This document shows, in pieces, positions 1 through 4,711 of a stretch of 5,536 nt of DNA. Where the stretch lies: assembly GCA_002423075.1 (NCBI GenBank), contig DIUS01000033.1, positions 17,360 through 22,895 of the forward strand, read 5' to 3'. The DNA is from Microbacteriaceae bacterium UBA6152. Its GTDB lineage: Bacteria; Actinomycetota; Actinomycetes; Actinomycetales; Microbacteriaceae. The notes below the pieces were generated by a model, which had not been told where the DNA came from, made no database searches, and saw nothing but the letters and a program-made list of their open reading frames with translations. Both the position numbers and the translations under genes were made by a program. The first letter of the stretch is position 1, and each line of letters begins with the position of its first letter.

Positions 1-93
1 GCGAAGCGCGCAGAGCAAGACGAACGACTGCGTCGGCTCGAGCAAGAACTCGCCGATCTCGACGATGACACCCCCGCCGACCCCGAGCGCTGA
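1..93 (+). CDS. C-terminal end of an upstream gene (possible PLDc_N-type membrane protein), 5' truncated
   Basis: An open frame enters from the left edge and ends at TGA 91-93, giving 30 residues. The visible tail is strongly charged, with a helical K/R/E/Q/L stretch (AKRAEQDERLRRLEQEL) followed by an acidic, proline-rich end (DLDDDTPADPER). The base composition looks like normal coding sequence for this genome. The tail shows no catalytic motif. In Microbacteriaceae I recall a small phospholipase D N-terminal-domain (PLDc_N) membrane protein just upstream of menD, and such proteins end in similar charged cytoplasmic tails; this identity is inference from context. The frame overlaps the menD start by 29 bases, so the two genes are probably co-transcribed and translationally coupled. 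That a real gene ends here is fairly likely; its product name is uncertain. Confidence 0.6.
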   Translation, partial: AKRAEQDERLRRLEQELADLDDDTPADPER

Positions 94-1756
94 GACCGCT
101 TCGCCGGCCACCGCGGCGGCGGGCGCGCTGCTCGATGAGCTCGTGCGCCGCGGGGTCGCCGACATCGTGCTGAGCCCCGGCTCGCGGTCGCAGGCGCTGG
201 CACTTTCCGCTGCAGCCCTCGCCCGCTCGGGCGCCGTCTCGCTACACGTTCGCATCGACGAGCGCGTCGCGGGCTTCACCGCGCTCGGCCTCGCCGTCGA
301 GAGTGGGCGCCCCGTCGCGATCATCTGCACCTCGGGCACGGCGGTCGCGAACCTGCACCCCGCCGTGCTCGAGGCGCATCACAGCGGCGTCGGCCTCATC
401 GTGCTGAGCGCTGACCGGCCGGCCGAGCTACGCGGCATCGGCGCCAACCAGACCACGCAGCAGGCCGGCATCTTCGGCGATCTCGTGCGCGCCGGCTGGG
501 ATGTTCCGGCGCCCACGGGCGCAGTCGGCGAGCTCGATGATGCCCGCGAGCTCGCGGTGCTCGCCGTGCGCGCGAGCACTGAAGGGCCCGTGCACGTCAA
601 CCTCGCCTACCGCGAGCCGCTGAGCGGGCCGGTGACGATTGACACCGACCTGGCGCCCGGAGATCCGCCCATTCGCGAAACTGCCGCGGGCACAGTCGTC
701 GATCTGCATCCGGACGATGCCACGGTCGTCATCGCGGGCCACGGCGCCGGGCCCCGGGCCGAGCAGCTAGCTGTCGAGCTCGGCACCCCGCTCATCGCTG
801 AAGTGTCGAGCGGCGCACGCTTTGGCCGCCACGCCGTCGTCGCCTACCGCGACGTGCTGCGCGGGCCGCACGGCGAGGCCGTCGGCCGCGCCATCGTGCT
901 CGGCCACCCCACGCTCAGCCGCGAGGTGCCGCACCTGCTCGAGCGCGGTGACGTCGAAGTCATCGTCGTGCGCACCCCGGGGGTGGAGGACTACAACCCC
1001 GGTCGCCGCGCCCACATCGTCGACGACGTGCGCGTGCTGGGCACCCCCGACCCCGCGGTCGTGCGGCGCTGGGTGGGCGGCTGGGTCAGCATGTCGCGCG
1101 CCGTGCTCGAGAGCGAAGCGCCCGATGACCCCGCTCCCGACCTGTCGCTCGCCGTGCCGGGCGACCGCGGCGTGCGCGCCGCCTTCGCGCAAGCCGAGCT
1201 CGCCGTTCTTCGCGCCCCGATCGACCGACGGATGCTCGCGCGGGCTCTGTGGGCATCCACCTGGCCGCACGATCGCCTGGTGTTGGCAGCGTCGCGTCTC
1301 ATCCGAGTGGCCGATGCGATCGTGCCCGGCAAGGCTATTAGGGTGCACGCCAATCGGGGTCTTGCTGGTATCGACGGCACCATCTCGACCGCGGCGGGTA
1401 TCGCGCTCGCCGCAGCACGCGACGGCTCGACCGGCACGACCCGCGCGCTCGTCGGTGACCTCGCGGCACTGCATGACGCGGGGGCGCTGCTCGTGGCGCT
1501 GCCCGAGGGCCTACGCGTGCACGTGTTCGTCGGCAATGACGGCGGCGGCACGATCTTCGACGCGCTCGAGGTCGCGCAGACCGCTGACCCCGACGACTTC
1601 GCGACCGTCATGCGCACGCCCCACCGCGCCGACTTCGCGGCGCTCGCCGCTGCTGGCGGGTGGGCCTATCGCCGCGCAACCACCCGCGCCGAGCTCGACG
1701 ATGCGCTGACCGCCCCTGAGTCGCTGCTACTCGTCGAGGTGCCGCTCGAGCCGTGA
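65..1756 (+). CDS. menD: 2-succinyl-5-enolpyruvyl-6-hydroxy-3-cyclohexene-1-carboxylate synthase (MenD)
   Basis: MenD is a cytoplasmic thiamine diphosphate (ThDP) and Mg2+ enzyme that condenses isochorismate with decarboxylated 2-oxoglutarate to SEPHCHC, the first committed step to menaquinone. The 563 residues match the usual length. The N-terminal domain has SPGSRS (37-42), the catalytic glutamate in RIDER (E66), CTSGTA (88-93), and ADRPxELRGIGANQ (116-129), whose R118 and Q129 match isochorismate-binding residues of characterised MenD proteins. The C-terminal ThDP domain has S410/R414, NRGLAGIDGT (430-439), and the cofactor motif GDLAALHD (464-471) with NDGGG (491-495). ATG 65 is the only plausible start: no ATG, GTG or TTG precedes it in frame within the window, and none lies between it and the conserved LLDELVRRGV helix. 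There is no clear ribosome-binding site, so coupling to the overlapping upstream gene is likely. Odd points are the missing allosteric arginines and a non-preferred-codon patch (see findings). Confidence 0.97.
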   Translation: MTPPPTPSAETASPATAAAGALLDELVRRGVADIVLSPGSRSQALALSAAALARSGAVSLHVRIDERVAGFTALGLAVESGRPVAIICTSGTAVANLHPAVLEAHHSGVGLIVLSADRPAELRGIGANQTTQQAGIFGDLVRAGWDVPAPTGAVGELDDARELAVLAVRASTEGPVHVNLAYREPLSGPVTIDTDLAPGDPPIRETAAGTVVDLHPDDATVVIAGHGAGPRAEQLAVELGTPLIAEVSSGARFGRHAVVAYRDVLRGPHGEAVGRAIVLGHPTLSREVPHLLERGDVEVIVVRTPGVEDYNPGRRAHIVDDVRVLGTPDPAVVRRWVGGWVSMSRAVLESEAPDDPAPDLSLAVPGDRGVRAAFAQAELAVLRAPIDRRMLARALWASTWPHDRLVLAASRLIRVADAIVPGKAIRVHANRGLAGIDGTISTAAGIALAAARDGSTGTTRALVGDLAALHDAGALLVALPEGLRVHVFVGNDGGGTIFDALEVAQTADPDDFATVMRTPHRADFAALAAAGGWAYRRATTRAELDDALTAPESLLLVEVPLEP

Positions 1757-1769
1757 GAACAGCGGCGGG

Positions 1770-1775
1770 TAGCAT
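1770..1775 (+). promoter_or_regulatory. Candidate -10 element for a leaderless PPK2 transcript
   Basis: TAGCAT fits the actinobacterial TAnnnT -10 pattern and lies 14 bases after the menD stop. Exactly seven bases separate it from ATG 1783, which would place the transcription start on or next to the A of the ATG and give a leaderless mRNA. No recognisable TTGACA-like -35 is present at the expected distance. The same geometry occurs before menG and, one base shorter, before menF. Confidence 0.5.
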
Positions 1776-1782
1776 CCGAGTC

Positions 1783-2607
1783 ATGCGCGAACTATTGAGA
1801 CCCCCTGCCGATCTGCGTCTCGACGACATCGACACCTCGTCGACGCCGGGGTTCGATGGCGACAAGAAGGCCGGCGAGGGTGCCCTCGCTGACTCTGCCG
1901 AACGGCTCAGCGAGCTGCAAGAACGCCTGCACGCGGCAAGCACGGCGGGCTCGACTCAGCGCGTGCTGCTCGTCATTCAGGCGATGGATACCGCCGGCAA
2001 GGGCGGCATCGTGCGCCACGTCGTTGGCGCGGTCGACCCCCAGGGCGTGCAGCTCGCGGCGTTCAAGACGCCCACGCCCGAAGAGCTGGCCCACCACTTC
2101 TTGTGGCGCGTCGAGAGGCAGCTGCCAGCGCCGGGCATGATCGGCGTCTTCGACCGTTCGCACTATGAGGATGTGCTCATCGGGCGGGTGCGCCAGCTGG
2201 CCCCGGCAGGCGAGATCGAGCAGCGCTACGACGACATCGTGCAGTTCGAGCGCCGCATCGTCGGCAGCGGCATCGCCCTCGTGAAGGTCATGCTGCACAT
2301 CAGTTCTGACGAGCAGAAGGCGCGCCTGCAGGAGCGACTCGATCGCCCTGACAAGCACTGGAAGTACCGTCCGGGCGACATCGACGAACGGATGCTCTGG
2401 AACGACTACCAGCGCGCCTACGAGCTCGCGATCACGCGCACCGACACTGACGACGCCCCCTGGTACGTCGTGCCCGCCAACCGTAAGTGGTACGCGCGCC
2501 TCGCCGTGCAGACCCTGCTGCTCGACGCCCTTGAGCGCATCGACCCGCAGTGGCCCGTGGCCGTTTTCGACGTCGACGCCGAGAAGAAGCGCCTCGCCGC
2601 GACCTAG
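1783..2607 (+). CDS. PPK2-family polyphosphate:nucleotide phosphotransferase
   Basis: PPK2 enzymes transfer phosphate between inorganic polyphosphate and nucleotides in the cytoplasm. This subfamily (the TIGR03709 type, near class III enzymes) typically phosphorylates AMP and/or ADP. From ATG 1783 the protein has 274 residues. It opens with the family's N-terminal pattern, RPPADLRLDDIDTSSTPGFDGDK (6-28). A Walker A-like loop follows in QAMDTAGKGG (66-75; D69, K73), then Walker B in FDRSHYED (123-130), the lid in DRPDKHWKYRPGD (187-199), and a C-terminal WYVVPANRKWY (227-237). All key residues are present, so it looks active. An in-frame GTG at 1753 overlaps the menD stop as GTGA and would add ten residues (MRTAAGSIRV). 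I prefer ATG 1783 because the family pattern starts there and TAGCAT sits seven bases upstream. Substrate preference (AMP or ADP) cannot be read from sequence alone. The gene converges on menF and has no obvious role in quinone synthesis. Confidence 0.93.
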   Translation: MRELLRPPADLRLDDIDTSSTPGFDGDKKAGEGALADSAERLSELQERLHAASTAGSTQRVLLVIQAMDTAGKGGIVRHVVGAVDPQGVQLAAFKTPTPEELAHHFLWRVERQLPAPGMIGVFDRSHYEDVLIGRVRQLAPAGEIEQRYDDIVQFERRIVGSGIALVKVMLHISSDEQKARLQERLDRPDKHWKYRPGDIDERMLWNDYQRAYELAITRTDTDDAPWYVVPANRKWYARLAVQTLLLDALERIDPQWPVAVFDVDAEKKRLAAT

Positions 2608-2632
2608 CGCAAATGCTGTGCCGACTGACCCC
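2608..2632. other. Short convergent intergenic gap between PPK2 and menF
   Basis: Only 25 bases separate the two converging stop codons. I see no GC-rich hairpin followed by a T-run on either strand, so no intrinsic terminator can be called. The octamer CTAGCGCA occurs at both edges (2604-2611 and 2633-2640). In the first copy it contains the PPK2 TAG stop; in the second it contains the menF stop on the other strand. It is a direct repeat, not inverted, so it cannot form a stem, and is probably coincidence. Confidence 0.6.
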
Positions 2633-3895
2633 CTAGCGCAGGGCGTCCGCAATCGGCCGAAACTTCATGCGGGTCTCGGCGAGTTCTGAGTCGGGGTCGG
2701 AGTCGATGACGATGCCTGCCCCGGCGTAGGCGGTGAGCGAGCCATCATCGTCGATGCGCGCGCAGCGCAGGGCGATGACCCACTCGCCGTCACCGTCTTG
2801 GTCGATCCAGCCGACGGGCCCGGCGTAGCGCCCGCGGTCGAAGGGCTCGAGCTCGGCGATGAGCTCGAGCGCAGCATCCCGAGGCGAACCGGCGACCGCC
2901 GCCGTCGGGTGCAGCGCCGCGACCAGATCGAGCGAACTCGCGCCATCGCCGAGCTGCATCTCGATGTCGGTCGCGAGGTGCCACAGGTTGGGCAGCTTGA
3001 GCGTGAAGGGCAGCTCGCTCGCCGTGATCGCGCGCACGTGCGGTTGCAGCGCGTCAAGCACGCTGCGCACCGCGAACGCGTGCTCGTCGAGGTCTTTCTG
3101 GCTCGTGGCGAGTGTGGCAGCCGCGGCCGCATCGTCGGCCGACCCGGCGCCGCGGGCTGTGCTACCCGCGAGCACCCGGGCGCTCGCCTCGTGGGCGTGC
3201 ACGCTCACGAGCGTTTCGGGGCTCGCGCCGATGAGGCCGTCCACGGCGAACGTCAGGCAGTCGGGGTAGCGATCGGCGAGTTCGCTGAGCAGGGCGCGCC
3301 GGTCGGCATCGGGCGGGATGCTCGCCACGGCATCGCGCGCGATCACCACCTTCTCGACTCGACCCTCGCGAATCGCCTGCACGGCACTGCCGACCACCGC
3401 CGTGAAGCCTTCGCGGCTCAGCGAAGCCGCGGCGAGGGTCGCGCGGGGGCGCTCGCCGATCGGCTGCGGATCGACGGCCTCCGTCGCCTCGGGGTCGTCG
3501 CGCAGCGTGATGCGCGTGACCCAGCTCACGCCGTCGCGGCGGCCGACGATCACGCGGGGCACGACCAGAACGCTCGAGGCTGTCGAGGTGTCGGCGAAGG
3601 CGAAGGTGCCGAACGCGATGAGGCCGCACCCCGCGCGGTGCACGTCGTCGACGACCTCGGCGGCCGCGGCGATGCGGCGCCAGGCCGCTGCGGCATTGCT
3701 CAGACTGCCGGCGCCCGTGAACTCGAGCCTCAGCAGTTCGCCGATGCCGATGATGCCGTCGTCGCGCCGCAGCGCGACGAGCGGGTGGCGTGCATCGGCG
3801 TGCTCGAGGAGTGCTTCGTGAGTGGTCACCGCCGCGGTGACCGCCCGCAACGCCACCGGTGGCACAGAGACCGCGGGCGCGGCGGATTCAGGCAC
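2633..3895 (-). CDS. menF: Isochorismate synthase (MenF-type chorismate-binding enzyme)
   Basis: This enzyme isomerises chorismate to isochorismate with Mg2+ in the cytoplasm, providing the MenD substrate. The 420-residue protein has the chorismate-binding fold. GIIGIGELLRLEF (47-59) lies in the N-terminal part. Next come EKVVIARD (181-188), where K182 is the expected water-activating base, then GASPE (223-227) and LAGSTARG (242-249). The E271-H272 pair follows, with HPTAAVAG (329-336), GRYAGPVGW (355-363) and AGAGIVIDSDPDSELAET (391-408), whose acidic residues E404 and E407 are expected to help bind Mg2+. No glutamine amidotransferase or lyase domain is fused, which argues against anthranilate or aminodeoxychorismate synthase; salicylate synthase is a remoter alternative given the menD/menG neighbours. 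The start is GTG (3895-3893). A later in-frame GTG at codon 23 would remove the predicted first strand (VALRAVTAAV). TACCCT six bases upstream suggests a leaderless transcript. The gene is divergent from menG and convergent with PPK2. Confidence 0.94.
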   Translation of the reverse strand: MPESAAPAVSVPPVALRAVTAAVTTHEALLEHADARHPLVALRRDDGIIGIGELLRLEFTGAGSLSNAAAAWRRIAAAAEVVDDVHRAGCGLIAFGTFAFADTSTASSVLVVPRVIVGRRDGVSWVTRITLRDDPEATEAVDPQPIGERPRATLAAASLSREGFTAVVGSAVQAIREGRVEKVVIARDAVASIPPDADRRALLSELADRYPDCLTFAVDGLIGASPETLVSVHAHEASARVLAGSTARGAGSADDAAAAATLATSQKDLDEHAFAVRSVLDALQPHVRAITASELPFTLKLPNLWHLATDIEMQLGDGASSLDLVAALHPTAAVAGSPRDAALELIAELEPFDRGRYAGPVGWIDQDGDGEWVIALRCARIDDDGSLTAYAGAGIVIDSDPDSELAETRMKFRPIADALR

Positions 3896-3901
3896 GCGTT
3901 C

Positions 3902-3907
3902 AGGGTA
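3902..3907 (-). promoter_or_regulatory. Candidate -10 element for a leaderless menF transcript
   Basis: Read on the minus strand this is TACCCT, matching TAnnnT, followed by six bases and then the GTG start of menF. Transcription would begin at or within a base or two of the start codon. No good -35 hexamer is visible; the expected -35 zone (about 3924-3931) adjoins or overlaps the end of the palindrome at 3916-3926. Confidence 0.45.
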
Positions 3908-3915
3908 CTCCGCAC

Positions 3916-3926
3916 CGGACAGTCCG
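3916..3926. promoter_or_regulatory. Small palindrome in the menF/menG divergent promoter region (possible operator)
   Basis: CGGAC-A-GTCCG is a perfect 5+1+5 inverted repeat. It lies between the two divergent candidate promoters, 9 bases upstream of the menF -10 and near its -35 zone. Position and symmetry suit a regulator site. It is short, however, and such palindromes arise by chance in GC-rich DNA. No regulator gene is in the window, and I do not recognise the site as a known operator. Confidence 0.25.
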
Positions 3927-3963
3927 CCAGGTCGCTCTCGGCGAACCTCGGGCCACTGCTCAC

Positions 3964-3969
3964 TAGACT
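3964..3969 (+). promoter_or_regulatory. Candidate -10 element for a leaderless menG-polyprenyl synthase transcript
   Basis: TAGACT matches TAnnnT and is followed by seven bases and GTG 3977, the same spacing as before PPK2. This supports GTG 3977 as the menG start and suggests a leaderless transcript for the menG-prenyl synthase pair. There is no recognisable -35 hexamer. Confidence 0.5.
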
Positions 3970-3976
3970 CGGGGGT

Positions 3977-4711
3977 GTGACGAGGGCCGATCTGTCGAAG
4001 ACTCCGCGAGACGTCGCCGCGATGTTCGACGGCGTCGCCCGCGGCTACGACCGCACCAACGCGGTGCTCTCGGTGGGCAATGCTGCCTTGTGGCGCATCG
4101 CGACGGTCAAGGCGGTCGACCCGAAGCGCGGAGAGCGCATCCTCGACATCGCCGCCGGCACGGGCACGAGCTCGGTCGCGCTCGCCAAGACGGGTGCCGA
4201 GATCATTGCGCTCGATTTCTCACAGGGCATGGTCGACGAGGGCCACCGGCGCCACCCTGACCTGCAGTTCGTGCAGGGGGATGCCGAGCAGTTGCCGTTC
4301 GGCGATGCCGAGTTCGACGCGGTCACGATCAGCTTTGGCCTGCGCAACGTGCAGCACCCCGAGGTGGCGCTCGCCGAGATGCACCGCGTTCTCAAGCCGG
4401 GTGGCCGGCTGGTGATCTGCGAGTTCTCGCGACCCCCGTTCGCACCACTGCGCGCTGGTTACCAGGTCTACTTGAAGTACGTCATGCCCCTCATCGCGGG
4501 TGCAGCGAGCTCGAACCCTGACGCCTACCGCTACCTCTTCGAGTCGATCGAGGCGTGGCCGTCGCAGCCGGTGCTCAGCGAGTGGTTGCGCACTGCGGGC
4601 TTCGAGCGTGTCGGCTACCGCAATCTCTCTGCGGGTGTGGTGGCGTTGCACCGCGGCCGCAAGCCCCTCGATGCGACCTCTTCACTCTCTGACAGATCGG
4701 CGAACCGTTGA
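3977..4711 (+). CDS. menG: Demethylmenaquinone methyltransferase (MenG/UbiE family)
   Basis: MenG transfers a methyl group from S-adenosylmethionine (SAM) to demethylmenaquinone, the last step of menaquinone synthesis, acting at the membrane surface. The 244-residue protein has the usual UbiE length. The N-terminal signature is MFDGVARGYDRTNAVLS...LW (16-39). SAM motif I is ILDIAAGTGT (55-64). Further family blocks are the acidic LDFS after strand 2, GDAEQLPF, ISFGLRNV (118-125), HRVLKPGGRL (136-145) and YRYLFESIEAWPSQ (184-197). It lacks a membrane segment. The start is GTG 3977, the second of two overlapping GTGs (3975 is out of frame), seven bases after TAGACT. The frame stays open far upstream, but that part is only the antisense of menF. 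A ubiquinone role is unlikely because actinobacteria use menaquinone. The last ~20 residues (from about GRKPLDATSS) are a low-complexity polar tail. The stop overlaps the next gene's TTG start by four bases. Confidence 0.95.
   Translation: MTRADLSKTPRDVAAMFDGVARGYDRTNAVLSVGNAALWRIATVKAVDPKRGERILDIAAGTGTSSVALAKTGAEIIALDFSQGMVDEGHRRHPDLQFVQGDAEQLPFGDAEFDAVTISFGLRNVQHPEVALAEMHRVLKPGGRLVICEFSRPPFAPLRAGYQVYLKYVMPLIAGAASSNPDAYRYLFESIEAWPSQPVLSEWLRTAGFERVGYRNLSAGVVALHRGRKPLDATSSLSDRSANR

Noticed and set aside
767..1474. Minus-strand open frame of about 235 codons within menD
   Set aside because: It is a shadow of menD; the translation is low-complexity and matches no family I recognise, and no promoter or ribosome-binding site is evident.
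822..1709. Second + strand frame of about 295 codons inside menD
   Set aside because: Its composition (R, S, P, T, C, A) is typical of an out-of-frame reading of GC-rich coding DNA, and menD motifs continue through the whole stretch in the other frame.
2604..2640. CTAGCGCA repeat flanking the PPK2-menF gap, considered as attachment-site or insertion target duplication
   Set aside because: It is only eight bases, the 21 bases between the copies hold no mobile element, and both copies include a stop codon of a conserved gene end.
1792..2652. Minus-strand open frame of about 286 codons opposite PPK2
   Set aside because: It is antisense to a gene with complete PPK2 motifs and is explained by GC-biased codon usage on the coding strand.
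3829..3895. Downstream GTG at codon 23 as the menF start
   Set aside because: It would delete the N-terminal strand expected in the family, and the upstream GTG 3895 has a -10-like hexamer at the leaderless distance.
2798..3976. Long open frame on the + strand running through the menF region into menG, which would give a 637-residue fusion protein
   Set aside because: It is the antisense frame of menF, kept open by high GC. Its translation is rich in R, A, G, E and H with no domain, whereas menF on the other strand has every expected motif. Only the part from GTG 3977 is real (menG).
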